Positions 1 through 11,798 of a DNA stretch of 64,000 nt are shown one piece after another (positions within the stretch are counted from its first letter, which is position 1; each line of letters starts with the position of its first letter). The position numbers were made by a program, and so were the translations under genes. The notes under the pieces were generated by a model. That model ran no database searches. It worked only from the letters and a program-made list of their open reading frames with translations, and had not been told where the DNA came from. The stretch lies in assembly GCF_964204645.1 (NCBI RefSeq), contig NC_134033.1:13766155-13830154 (forward strand), written 5' to 3'. The DNA is from Tubulanus polymorphus. Taxonomy: Eukaryota > Nemertea > Palaeonemertea > Tubulaniformes > Tubulanidae.

Positions 1-1337
1 TTTCGTTTTAAATTCTAATCGGATAAAAATCCGTGGGAGTTTTAAAGGCGTTGTTATTGTTTCAACAGATCGTCAGACGTGTCGAATTAATGACTTTATC
101 TATTTTCTTTTTAACATGCATGCCCTTTGCATAAAAAAACAAACAGTATTCGAATGAACAAAACCCTCACAGTTGATTTGACAATTTTTTTTACTGACAG
201 TTTTCACTTTATGTCATAATGAGAGACAGGCAAATATCAACTGTGGGTTTTGTTCATTAACTCTGAATAAATAATGAGATCAATATCAATGTTACAATCA
301 TATCAGTATCCGGGACGTTTTATTGATAAGGAAATTAGGTCATATATGACGAGAGTCTATATTTTCAACGGTCATGATTTTGATCCAAAATTCAACTGAA
401 ATCGTAGTTCCATAAAATAAGAACTAAGATGGACAAAGGCCATTTCATCCTATGATCCTGTAATTATGTAATAATTTATTTTGCAAAATAAAAAATTCAT
501 TCATTCATTCATTCATTCATTCATGATTTTAGTCCAACATTCAACTGAATCGCAGGTCCATAGAATAAAAACTAACATGGAGTTCAATCTCGACGGAAAA
601 TTGACGCAAAAGGTTAATTTCATTTTAACCTAGTATGTAAACCGCATTAAGTTGAGGCATGATAACGTTGCATTTTCTCTTTTTCTTTATCGAAATGCGC
701 CTAAAAAGGCGACCTTTTTACCTTTAGGCCATTTTAACTTACCAGCTAAGCCTCTATTTTGAAGACCATCATTGATATTAGCAAGGTGGCCGCCGGCGAC
801 GAGATTCTCGCAGGCCGTTTTGGCTTCGCTGACACTCAACAAGTCCTTATTTACATAGAAACAAGTTCCGCCCTCTACGAACCACGAACCAGCGGTTATT
901 CCGCATGGTCGGCGAGATCCGAAACCTACAGATAAAACATGAAAAATAAATCAAAGCGTTTATGCATATCTGACACCAATTTCCATCCGATTCCTGCTTG
1001 ACCCAAGATTATTCATTTTATATTATCTCGGGGTCAATCGTCCAATATCTACGGTTCAGAACTGTTTGTTGACTTACATTTTTCGACATTGGTCATTGGA
1101 GGCGGTCGGGGTGGGGGTGGTGGTAGAAAAAACCATCCTGAAATTGAAGAGATTAGATTCATCTAGTGATGGAAGTTCTGAAACTCATCGTGTGGGAGAC
1201 AGGCAAACCGTGCCAAGCGAGGAGGTAGTCATTCTTTGTGATAAAGTTGATAAGATAAGATTGCAGGCTCGATCGAATCGAAACTTACCATTGACAGAAC
1301 CGGCAAAGAAACCGATCAACACTACACACAATAACAT
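1..1337 (-). CDS. Secreted C-type lectin, second tandem copy (5' part; runs off left edge)
   Basis: Three 5' exons are visible on the minus strand: 1289-1337 (ATG at 1337; signal peptide MLLCVVLIGFFAGSVN), 1078-1137 (a short linker with runs of Pro, ending TNVEK) and 743-925 (first half of a C-type lectin-like domain, with CFYVNKDLLSVSEAKTAC). Each is bordered by AG/GT and all junctions are phase 1, exactly as in the complete paralogue at 2563-6865. The remaining exons should lie left of the window, because in the paralogue exon 4 is about 840 bases beyond exon 3. The linker is 13 codons shorter than the paralogue's and has lost the Gly-Phe-rich part. The product is probably a secreted sugar- or ligand-binding protein; no ligand can be inferred. 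No lesion is seen in the visible exons. Confidence 0.87.
153..258. mobile_element. Foldback MITE with AATGAACAAAACC ends (copy 1)
   Basis: The ends read AATGAACAAAACCCTCAC and, inverted, CTGTGGGTTTTGTTCATT, about 106 bp apart. Further copies are at 5619-5725 (paralogous position, so older than the lectin duplication) and 58059-58230. Confidence 0.65.
425..525 (+). repeat. Retrotransposon-like 3' tail with (ATTC)n microsatellite
   Basis: A short AT-rich tail (TGTAATTATGTAATAATTTA, then an A-rich run) ends in about seven ATTC units (497-525). The paralogous stretch near 5885-5978 has the same tail but only about two units, so the microsatellite grew or shrank after the duplication. CR1/L2-type LINE 3' ends often look like this; the family call is inference. 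Confidence 0.4.
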
Positions 1338-2562
1338 CGTTGAAACCTGTGTCGGTGAAAAATTTCAAAATGAAGATTCGCCCAGTGAAAAATATAAACG
1401 CGTAGGCCTACTTTATGTAACTCCTTTAACGTCAACGTGGAGAGGTTTAGAAATGGCAATAATTGATTTGCGTATAGAATAAATCGATGTGAAATTAGTC
1501 CCTGTTCATATATACACGATATGATTTTGACAATGCGACTTACCTGTTGATCTAAGGATGCGATGTCTGAAAATGTCCGAAAAAACGTCTGAAACTAGTA
1601 TTTCACAGACGTTCTCCGAACATTGATATATCTCCATCATACAGCTGTGACCCTGGTCAGGTGACATACCAGTCTCAATTCATCCATCTCCGCCAACAGT
1701 TACAATAAACCCCTACGCCACAAACACCATATTGCCAACAACAAATTTTTCATATTTCTTGATATTGCACATTGTGGATTTAATTGGTTTTAACTCCAAT
1801 CAATCCAAGCTAGTCATCTCCCGTGTTATTCTAGTCGGGCATGTAGCCTTTTCGTACTCTTCCACGATCTTATGTTTTACCTGTTTTTCTGTTGTTGTTG
1901 TGTTTTTAATCTTTTACTTAATCAATCGTCGCAATTAGGTTTTTAGTTTTATATGAAACCTTCCAGTCGTCACTGCACCATCCTCCCTTGGCAGGGATTC
2001 AAACCTGATGGCATCGAGATACGAGCACTGAGGTACAAGCACCAGACATTGGACGTTTTAACAGTACATGCGCTCGTAAGACCTTTTTTATTGCACGGAA
2101 TAGGGATCCCCGAATTCTGCAAAAACCATCAAAATCTAAGAAAATATGTTTTAGTCCTACGAGTTTTCATTACAATTTTTCAACAACAACATTTTCAAGT
2201 TCAAATTTTCAATTTTCTTAGCTCCAAGTTATTAAAAAAGCCTTAGTATGATGTACATGCAGTTCCCATATGACAAAATATATCGGAGAACGTGTAGGAG
2301 GGTGGTTTCCACTGGGTACGAAGATTGATAAATATGCCCGAATCTATACAACCCCCACACATTAATTGTCAACACAGAATAATCTTCTCAAATATTTACT
2401 TTATTATCCTCAAATACAATCGAATAAAGGGTTGTACAATTTTCATCTACCACCTGAAAAGAATTAAGAAATCAATGCTTTCCGTGCAATTCTACTGTGG
2501 GAATTTAGGTATTTTTCATTTTGGAAAGTAATGTTGAAGCAAAAATAGGACTAGTTACCGCT

Positions 2563-5500
2563 CTAAATAGTTGGATTTCTATAGGAGCAGATAGAGGCAT
2601 GTTTTGCCAGTTCACATTCGACCAATTCCCAACTTTGGTCTTTCTTCAGGGCGGCGCAATATGCCTCGCCTGCCGGTATCGGGTTCGGCACCGTTACTGA
2701 GGTCTCAGTCCATTTCTTGTAAACGTCTTTGTTTTCCTGTGAATTTAGATGCGCAGAAATTATGATAAACTTAAACCATTATAGCAGCCAAAACATATCT
2801 TAAAACATAAAAAGACAATAAGTTTGTGGGGTCACATGCCAAATAGTAATTTGCTGGGAACTCGGGCTGGTAATGAATACTCACATTCCAAACAAATGGT
2901 TTTCCAGTATTAGCAAAGTCGGTGCGGTGTAATCCAATGAAAGCACTTTTACCCGGCAATAACATATCTGGTATAGAAAAACTCAAGAATAGATCATTAT
3001 CATAGACCATTCTTCTGTGAAGAAGAGAATAATCCTCTGGGGATTTTAACTAGTGCTCTATGCTCTGTGCTCAATGACAAAAAATAATTTTTAACAGCTT
3101 TTGGGAAACAAATTCTAAAGAAAAGCGCCCGATATATTCATTCTAGCGGATGCAACACTTAAGTTTGAAATTCCCGAGTGTAGAATTTCAAATATTTCCA
3201 TAGGAGGGTTCTTTTTAACAAAAACACGAGACAAATGCTTGTAGTACTATCCCAATCGGGCCCACTGGCAATGCTTTAAGATTACAAATCAAACCCCCTA
3301 GAAAGGTATGTATTATCGATGATGTTGACTCGAAACCTACTGTATTTAAGTACATGTTCGTGTATACGTACTAAATCGATGTGTCAATTGATTAATTTTC
3401 TACGTACTGTGAATGAAGTTATTTTCTTTCAGACTCATTATTTCTACCAGTTTGGCGTCGTTCTTTTTGCATTCTTCCGATGCCTCACTCCACAGTTTCT
3501 CCTCCGGGAATACTTTGTACATTTTCATCGCGAAACCATACTTCTCCCATCCGTCGCATGTAGCTATAACCAATAGAATACGTTATACCGCTGACTGATC
3601 GCGGTTAGAAATCATCGAGAAATTATTGAAGGTGAAAATATCCGATTATTTCCCCCAACTTTAATAGAAACCAAAGGGTTGACGTTTTTATCTTTTTTTT
3701 TTTTGTTTATGTTGCGCGTTGCAGGAGCCATTGATCACAGATTTAGCGGTTTATCTTACACAAAGTGAATGAATTTTGCTCTCATTTTCTATTCGTAACT
3801 CACCTTGAGGATCTTTGAAATACGCTGCAAAGAGGAAAAACATCAGAGAACAAAACACGTAAACATACGAACCAGGATGCAAAGTTCTAAAGTCAGTTTC
3901 GTGACTGAAAGATCGATTTTTCCAGCTACACTGTTTGTCAACATACAATGTACGTAGCCTCGAGTTATTTCTTTGTTTAAAACAACACCCGGGACATTCT
4001 CAAATGAAAATAACACAATAAGATGAAAAACTAAGAGAGAAATTTCGGTTCGACTCAAATCTATACGAGCCATTTTCAAAATCTAATTCATTAATGTAAG
4101 GAAATGTAATAAGCCATTTTCAAAATCTAATTTATCAATGTAATGAATTGAAAATGGCTCATAGATAAACGTCAGATTCTCTACTAGTTTTTTCATCCTA
4201 TCGTGGATTTTTCAATGTATTGATATCATGCATTTCACTTGATCTTTTATCGTTAAAATCTCTGAGAGAATGTCTCGTTGTTTTACCTGGTTTTTCGCAG
4301 ATAAAGGCACGCTTTGCCGTAGCACAGTCGCAAGTTGACCATTCACCAGTAGCGTCCATTTGACCACATCCATCGGTAGTAGTACCGGCTAAAATAGTAA
4401 ACAAAATGGATGGAATTGTCGATTGAAACAACTTCCTTAATAATCGTAGTGGTGTATGTAGGAAGTGCTAGGAGGTATTACTTGACCGTCACGTATATTT
4501 ATAGAATGTGAATGAGAAATGATTCTCAAATGAATTGAATGAGTTCTTATCATTCAGTAGATCAATAGCAAACTCTTGATGAACACTTACTGGTAGTCAT
4601 TGGGGCGAAAGCGTTGCCCTGAAAAACATAATACGCATTGATGATATTTTCAATCTCATAGCGCTCACAACATTTAACTTATGGTTTAACGAATCTAGTT
4701 AACCGCCTCGGTCAATTAACTCTGGCTGGGATATCTGATCAATAAATTCAGACGGTATGGCGATATTATGCAGATGATGTACGGAAGATTGACTGGTTCC
4801 TAGTTTTAAAGGTTAATCTAGTAAACAGCCTTTTGTTGTTTATTTTATTTCATTATTCTTTTTTTTTTAGTTTGGGAATCGAGGTCTCGGGTCTCTACGC
4901 AGTCGTTGCAGCGGTGGGTTCAAATTATCTCGAGTGCCCTTTGCGAACATTTTGTTAACATAGACGATTGGTGCATTTCAATACGGTAGCCCCTACCGGG
5001 TACTTTGTCTTTTTGGACATCGAAGTGCCCTTCTGGGAGGTGACAAATCCGTCTGCTCCTGTGTGTATAGACATTTCTTGAACCGTGTTTTGAATAAACT
5101 TCCATATATTTCTCTTGGATACTGGCATTATATAGTTCAGATGTTACTATATCGTTGTTTATTTTATTTTGTGGCACAACTTTACTCTCATTTCGCTTTG
5201 ATGTTATTTCAGCTCTTAGTCTGGTAGGAGGTTAACAAACTGCAACCATCATTGATAAAAAATCTAAAAATCTTGTTGTCTTTCGTACACACATTTCGAG
5301 CTGTTATCAGTACTTACATCGTAGGCAAATATGTTGTTGTCGAGATATTGGTAACCGAAAATGGCTGAGTCGATTCCGAATTTAGTCAAAGCAGCTGACG
5401 CACGAGAATGAAACAAATAAGAACATGTCAAACACATCCGATTGAAAAGAATGAAATGTAATTAATGTGTTTCGTTCTAAATTCTAATGGGATAAAAATC

Positions 5501-6865
5501 CGTGGGAGTTTTAAAGGCGTTGTTATTGTTTCAACTATCGCCAGGTTTAATTGCTTTAGACGTGTCGAATTCATGGTTTGATTTCTTTATCTCTTTTGTA
5601 AAAGCAAACAGTATTCGAATGAACAAAACCCGCACAGTTGATGATGCGGCAATTTCTTTACTGATTTTTCTAACCAAATTTCATAACTAGAGAGACGAAA
5701 ATATCAACTGTGGGTTTTGTTCATTAACTCTGAATAGATACTGAAATCAATATCAATGTTACAATCATATCAGTATCCGGGACGTTTGATTGATAAGGAA
5801 ATTAGGTCAAATATGACGAGAGTCTACATTTTCAACGGTCATGATTTTAGTCGAAAATTCAACTGAAATCTTAGGTCCATAAAATAAGAACTAAGATGGA
5901 CAAAGGTCATTTCATCCTATGATCCTGTAATTATGTAATAATTTATTTTGCAAAATAAAAAATTCATTTATTCATGATTTTAGTCCAACATTCAACTGAA
6001 ATCGTAGGTCCATAAAATAAGAACTAACATGGACTTAAGATGGTCTCGTATTGGAGCCCTTGTGCACCTTTCCCTATAATAGTCTGTAGACAATCTCGAC
6101 GGAAAATTGACGCAAAAGGTTGATTTCATTTTAACCTGGTATGTAAACCGCATTAAGTCGAGGCATGATAACGTAGCATTTTCTCGTTGAGTTCTTTGAG
6201 ACCTTTTTACCGTTAGGCCATTTTAACTTACCAGCTAAGCCTCTATTTTGAAGACCATCATTGATCTTAGCAAGGTGGCCGCCGGCGACGAGATTCTCGC
6301 AGGCCGTTTTGGCTTCGCTGACACTCAACAAGTCCTTATTTACGTAGAAACAATTTCCGCTCTCTTGGAACCAGGAACCAGCAGTTATTCCGCATGGTCG
6401 GCCATATTTCAAACCTGAAGATAAAACATGAAAAATAAACTAGAACGTTTGTGCAATTCTGACACCAAGATTCGCCAGTTTCCTGTCTGACCCAAGATTA
6501 TTCATTTTCTATTATCTCGGGTCAATCTTCAAATATTTACAGTACGGAATTGTTTTGTCTTACATTTTTCGACATTGGTCATTGGAGGTGGAGGTGGCAT
6601 CGGCATTCGGGGTGGACCACCTGGCCAACCGCCGCCTGAAAACGGGAATCCAAATCCAAATCCTGAAAATAAGATAGATCGATCCGTTTTTACGTATTTT
6701 TACAATATTTGAGTTTGTAATTGGAGACAGGCAAAATGTGCCAAGCGAGGAGGTAGTCATTCTTTGTGATAAAGTTGATAAGATTAGATTGCAGGCTCGC
6801 TCGGATCGAAACTTACCATTGACAGAACCGGTAAAGAAACCGATCAACACTACACACAATAACAT
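2563..6865 (-). CDS. Secreted protein with two C-type lectin-like domains
   Basis: Ten exons (minus): 6817-6865, 6564-6662, 6232-6414, 5318-5394, 4591-4618, 4287-4388, 3804-3824, 3408-3563, 2885-2967, 2563-2736. Phases agree throughout and give 323 residues. Residues 1-17 are a signal peptide; 17-49 a Gly/Phe then Pro-rich linker; about 50-179 a first lectin-like domain closing with AKRAFICEKP; about 189-323 a second, with SAFIGLHRTD and FVWN (the conserved core strand) and a final cysteine in HASICSY. C-type lectin folds bind sugars or proteins outside the cell. Neither domain shows an intact EPN or QPD triplet in the parts I read, so calcium-dependent sugar binding is uncertain. A minus-strand AATAAA lies at 2400-2405, about 160 bases past the stop. 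The 5' half is duplicated at 1-1990. Confidence 0.9.
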
Positions 6866-8100
6866 CGTTGAAACCTGTGTCGGTGAAAAATTTCGAAATG
6901 AAGATTCGCTCAAAGTGACAAATATATAGATGAACTTTATGTACTTCCTTAAGTCCAAACAAAATGACACCTTGTTTCTCTTCACACCCAGCGTCGAAAA
7001 AATAACGTTCTAAAACGTAAAAAAAAAACAGAATCGCCCACCCGCGTGATATGTTAAGAAACAAATAAAATTTACATGTGTGATCCGATCCTCAACGGGT
7101 TTGATAATCATTCCGTTTATAATTGGTGTGGCATAATATACGTGGCGTAATAATATATCAAGGATTCACAAACTTAGAGTTTAGTGTTGATTCAATATCT
7201 GCATCATCCCTGTTGCAATCAGAAATACCTCCCGAGAAATCTGACAATCGAGCACTATCTTTGTTGTTTTTTTTTCTAATTTCAAAATCTTTTTCAAATT
7301 TCATATTTAGGTTCATTTCCTTTCAAATTCATAATCTCACCATTCATTTTACTTTGAAGTTGTTTAAAATGGTTTGGCGTATCTCTTGGAAACAAGTGAA
7401 TACCGATGTAAAATAAAAAATGAAAATCCCCCAAAGGCATTTACTCATTATAAAAATGTATCCTCGCGAAAAGTTTTTATTTCTACATTTTTTTAAACCA
7501 AAATGAAAATAAAAACCTCATTTCAAAAATCTGCTCAAAAACTTCGTATCAGAATGGAATGGGTAATGGTGGATTTAGTGTTTGCGTATAGGATCGAATA
7601 AATCGATGTGAAATTATATTTTTTTATTGTGAAACTGCGACTTACCTGTTGATCTAAGGATGCGACGTCTGAATGTCTTAAAAACGTCTGAAACAAGTAT
7701 TTCACAGACGTTCTCCGAACATTGATATATCTCCACCATACAGCTGTGACCCTGGTCAGGTGACATACCAGTCTCAATTCATCCATCTCCGCCAACAGTT
7801 ACAATAAACCCCTACGCCACAGACACCATATTGCCAACAACAATTTTTTTCATATTTCTTTGATATTGCACATTGTGGATTTAATTGTTTTCAACTCCAA
7901 TCAATCCAAGCTAGTCATCTCCCGTGTTATTCTAGTCGGGCATGTAGCCTTTTCGTACTCTTCCACGATCTTATGCTTTACCTGTTTTTCTGTTGTTGTT
8001 GTGTTTTTAATCTTTTACTTAATCAATCGTCGCAATTAGGTTTTTAGTTTTAAATGAAACCTTCCGTTCGCCACTGCACCATCCTCCTTTGGCAGGGATT
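5462..8100. repeat. Tandem duplicate of the lectin 5' region (partner 1-1990)
   Basis: Second member of the lectin-gene duplication. It differs from the first by small indels and includes the full signal-peptide exon and flank of the complete gene. Bases 6866-8100 are therefore the 5' flank of the complete lectin gene; no further exon is seen there. Confidence 0.82.
5619..5725. mobile_element. Foldback MITE with AATGAACAAAACC ends (copy 2)
   Basis: Paralogous to the copy at 153-258, with the same inverted ends enclosing about 80 bases. It lies in the intron between exons 3 and 4 of the complete lectin gene. Confidence 0.65.
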
Positions 8101-9329
8101 CGAACCTGATGGTATCGAGACTGCAACGTGACTCCAGTCTAAAACCCATCTGTTCATCGAAGCTTTGAATTAAAACATCTTGAATTCTCTCTTTTCTCTT
8201 ATCATTTTTCTAGTAAGTTAAGCCAATGAGCATATTTCATGCATATTCGTTTAGGCTCAATTAACTATAAACTATCATATATTAGAATGATAGGTTGACA
8301 CGTTGTTTCTCCGTTGTGCCGAGCCCCGGCTGGCCGAGTATCTACCCCGTACATAACTTTTTTGAAAATCATGATCAAGCTGACAATAACAGAACCGGCA
8401 GCAATAGAAATGAATCGAAATGGATTTAACGCCGTAAGCTAATCGGGAACCTTCGACCTTCTTTGGCAATCGAGGATTCCACTTAAGGCAGGCGAGGATC
8501 CGCCAAATTCGCTAGTAGTTACTCCGTTTTCGCGTTCGGTTTCTTCAAAATTTCAATAAAAACCGAATGAACTTTTTCTTAAAAAAAATCTATTATTAAT
8601 GAAAACTATACCTATATCTGAGCAGAAAAACATGAATTCATTCTATATTTTTGGTGGGTGCTGTGATAATGAGCCTAAAAATTCAGTTAAAAGTTAATTG
8701 AAAATGAACTAATTTTGATAAGATATATAATTTTATTTCTCTCCAACCATTTTCATGGTACGTGGAGGGAAAAATAATTTTGTTTATAAATATTTACATA
8801 TCAAGAAAAAATTTATAAAGATTTTAAAAACATAACAACATTATTTACAATATATACAAATACAGTGTACTATTTACAATCGACAGACTACAGGAGGGGA
8901 TCTAAGTACATCTAAACTATCTTCAATAAATTATGCTAATTGAAAATTTGGAGTTCTTAATATATCAAAGTTTCTAAATGTGTCTAAATTTGGTATGGTT
9001 TCGCGAAGTTCGGTAAGAAGGGTACAATCAAAGAGAACATGTAATTCATCCTCAAAAAACATTGCAGATTGGGCACATTCTTTCGTTTCTATGTAGATGG
9101 AGATTAGAAACCTATGCACAGGTGATAGGTGAGACCCAATTCTAAATTGTACGTTCTCGTATAAGGATATCATAAATAGATTTTAATTTGCGGAAATGAA
9201 CATTTTGCGGAACAAAAAAACATGAAAAAACACTTATGCGCATTCATAGGGATTCATCGAAATCCCCGGACGGATAAAGCATGGAGACAGTACCTAAAGG
9301 CTGGCTTAAGTCAGCCTTAACTGGAACAT
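6866..9329. other. Intergenic DNA between lectin and fucosyltransferase genes
   Basis: No gene is supported here apart from the degraded LINE piece at 8931-9173. Bases 6866-8100 are duplicated lectin 5' flank; 8100-8930 is AT-rich sequence with no coding signal I recognise. Confidence 0.6.
8931..9173 (-). pseudogene. C-terminal remnant of a LINE-type reverse transcriptase ORF
   Basis: An 80-codon open stretch carries the tail pattern of many non-LTR retrotransposon polyproteins: RIGSHLSP, then a cysteine-containing segment, then FFEDELHVLFDC followed by TELRETI. The usual C-x2-C has decayed (only one Cys before EDE-H-C). There is no upstream polymerase domain in frame, so this is a 5'-truncated fragment. 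It could also be chance resemblance. Confidence 0.5.
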
Positions 9330-9532
9330 CATGATTTCAATCATTGGGTTCGAGTCACTGCAACAGGACCTTACCAAGCTGAGGGCAGGGGGCCGCCTCG
9401 ACCGAGAGATTTTGGAAAAGAGCCCTTTTTGCATCTATGATTGTTATGTGCAATAAAAAGGCCACTTTTCAGGTTTATCTGCCCCCTCTCAAGAATCAAT
9501 TCAAGGTACGGCCCTGAAAAAAGCTGAAATAT

Positions 9533-10678
9533 CTACGGAATTTTGATCCACCACGGCATGAAATATTGTTCGTAACTGAATAGACGAGCGGCCCAAGTGC
9601 CGGGTGCCCTGGCGCTGCCGAAATAAGTCGTCGTGCCGTTGGCTAAAAACGCGCCCCAGAATCCAAACGATCCGATCGTTAGAATCGAGTGGTTTGATTT
9701 CGATAAGATCGCCAGATCGACAAGACGATCCGTGCAGGGACAAAACGCCGTGTTCGGCATCGAGCCGAATTTCTCGCGGCACCATTTCAAATCGTCACTG
9801 CATATCACGTATAAAACGTTATCGTATAATCTTTCCATAATTGCCATCGCTTTATTGAAATAATCCATCGTCGGTTGCCGCATACCCAGTTTGTCATGAT
9901 TATGTGTGTTCGTAATGTCCCCACGACGAACATGAATGCCCACGTATGTCACTTTTGTACTATGTCTTTTTGTTCGATGTTTTCGTGTATAATTTGCCGT
10001 TGCATTCGCCAGGAAGGATTCGGCTGCGTCTGTAACCGGCTTCCTGAACGTGAACTCTCGTCGCAGCTGATCGGACGCGTGCGGATGGAAATAGCGCCAA
10101 TTCTGAAAAAATCCCCACAGCACAAAATTGCCTTTGATCTTGACAGTTTTCATCAACTTCGGGTCGAAAAAGCAACAATTCTCATTGTAGCGATTTGAAT
10201 TTTTCGTGACTCGGGATTGGTATTCACTGTCCGGGTATTTTTCAGCACTTATGTCGAATATTTTCCGCAAACCGTTTCCTTCGTTGAGGTAGATGGGCAC
10301 GTTACCCCTTGCCAACGCTACTCCAACAAGAGCGGCGTACTGAAACATATTATTGCCCAGCCTTCCCTGTGTAAAGACCGTCATGCTGGAATTAGCGGCG
10401 ACGTTCTTATCGATTTTTTTCGGTGTAGGTTTAGGTGTTGTTCGTTTTGTCTGCGGACGCTGTTTCTCAGTTAACGTCTGCGGACGCTGTTTATCAGTTA
10501 TAATCAGAAGTTGTTGTTTATTGGTCATTGCTGTCGTTTGATACACAAAATAGACAGTAGAAATGACGAATAACATCATGCATAAAATAGCTAAGAAATG
10601 CCGCCTCGTAGGGTTCATCAATCCGATCAATGTACGGATAAACATCATTATTACTGAAATAATAAAATAAACGACCAT
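9533..10678 (-). CDS. Alpha-1,2-fucosyltransferase-like (GT11), copy A
   Basis: This intronless ORF of 381 codons has the layout of a Golgi type II membrane enzyme: a short cytoplasmic tail, a membrane segment at about 28-47, a Thr/Pro/Lys-rich stem (about 50-95), then the catalytic domain. GT11 hallmarks are GRLGNNMFQYAAL (105-117), HVRRGD (249-254, the GDP-fucose-binding motif of alpha-1,2/1,6-fucosyltransferases) and TIGSFGFWGAFL (334-345). GT11 enzymes move fucose from GDP-fucose to the 2-OH of galactose. The stem has two 9-residue repeats containing KQRPQT. The first ten codons may be intron (a TTATTTCAG precedes ATGATG), so translation may begin at the Met at 10648. It differs from copy C by six substitutions I can see plus one 9-residue repeat; one change makes CPGTD into CPCTD. 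Confidence 0.93.
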   Translation of the reverse strand: MVVYFIISVIMMFIRTLIGLMNPTRRHFLAILCMMLFVISTVYFVYQTTAMTNKQQLLIITDKQRPQTLTEKQRPQTKRTTPKPTPKKIDKNVAANSSMTVFTQGRLGNNMFQYAALVGVALARGNVPIYLNEGNGLRKIFDISAEKYPDSEYQSRVTKNSNRYNENCCFFDPKLMKTVKIKGNFVLWGFFQNWRYFHPHASDQLRREFTFRKPVTDAAESFLANATANYTRKHRTKRHSTKVTYVGIHVRRGDITNTHNHDKLGMRQPTMDYFNKAMAIMERLYDNVLYVICSDDLKWCREKFGSMPNTAFCPCTDRLVDLAILSKSNHSILTIGSFGFWGAFLANGTTTYFGSARAPGTWAARLFSYEQYFMPWWIKIP

Positions 10679-11515
10679 TTAGTGATTCAATTATCCTTAA
10701 TCAAATCCTAATAAAATGAGGAATATATTTAGGTAAACCTCCCTGCCCAGGCCTCCCTGACTTCTGCCCAGAGGATTTCAACGTGCATTGATCTGGCATA
10801 ATTAGATTGGCCAAGAGATCGAAGCCACGGTTCCAAACCGCAACTTGAAGTTGAACCTTGATTTCATATTTCTCTTTACAAGAAACAGTTAGATGTAGAA
10901 GTATGTTACAATCGTGAAAAAACTCACAAATGGAGACGCAGTAGTGAAAGCAGTTCAGCCACTTGCATGTAGTCGTCTCTCTACGCTTTCCAACATGACT
11001 TCTCTCGAAATAGTTACTTATATAACAATTTCATGAGAGAAGTCAGCGTTAGATATTAGTGATTTAAACTTAGGATGATGATTTCATCTTCTAAACTTAC
11101 TTGAACTCTATAGATATTTGCTGTAAAATACTTCTGCAAGTAGCTGCCTAGTTGAGTATTCATGCGAAGTAATGTACCGGGTAAAGACTTACATAGGGCT
11201 GAACATTACATCTTATGGAAAACCGGTTATCATTGAACGTGAAATATATTCTGATAAATACAAATTTTTCAATGCCTTGACCTACTCGACTTGTAATGCC
11301 GAAGAAAGCAATTCTATGGGATTATACGAATGATTTGGATTCCATTGACAATTCCATATGATACGTGTATTTACATGTTGCTAGTCTCAGAGTAGTTTTT
11401 TGTTGTTTTATTTTTTGTTTTTTTTTTGTAGTAGGTTTGCCAATGCACTTCTTGTACCGGGAGTCTCTTTTACAAGGTTTAGAAATGGTTCTCCATATAG
11501 TTGAAAGGAGATTTT

Positions 11516-11632
11516 AACTTCACTATAAGGAGGTATCCACTATAAGAGAAGGTTAAAATCTCTAGGACCTCCAATTAAAAATAAAATTTTCCTTTTAAGG
11601 CTATTACTGAAACATTGTAAGACGGAAGCCTG
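11516..11632. repeat. Unit-1-specific insertion of about 115 bp
   Basis: Unit 2 reads straight from GTTGAAAGGA to AGCCTGTTGGATCC near 18640-18650, whereas unit 1 has extra sequence here. It includes GGAGATTTTAAC and, nearby, GGTTAAAATCTC as an inverted pair, so it may be a small foldback insertion. Confidence 0.5.
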
Positions 11633-11798
11633 TTGGATCCTCTAGTTATCGAAAGGTCTTTTAGTTAGAAATTCATCAGTAATTGTTTGATACATGAAAT
11701 ATAGTTAGAATTAAATTCTTTTCAAAAGATAACCATTATAAATTTCCGGAAATATCTAGAAGCACAGCATGTTCCAGATTGCAGTAAAAACCGATAGA

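Larger units (their letters stand above)
1..1990. repeat. Tandem duplicate of the lectin 5' region (partner 5462-8100)
   Basis: The sequence from base 1 matches that from about 5462 (both begin with TTTCGTT, then a shared AAATCCGTGGGAG stretch), and the match continues through lectin exons 3, 2 and 1 and about 600 bases of 5' flank to around 1990 and 8100. Spacing grows from about 5.5 to about 6.1 kb because of indels. This is a direct tandem duplication carrying the promoter side of the lectin gene. Confidence 0.85.

Noticed and set aside
1066-1482. 138-codon plus-strand ORF
   Set aside because: It overlaps antisense the signal-peptide and linker exons of the left lectin gene and resembles nothing known.
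8060-8120. tRNA-like B-box (GGTTCGAATCC) on the minus strand, possible SINE
   Set aside because: An A-box-like motif is present but on the wrong side, and no cloverleaf or A-rich tail follows.
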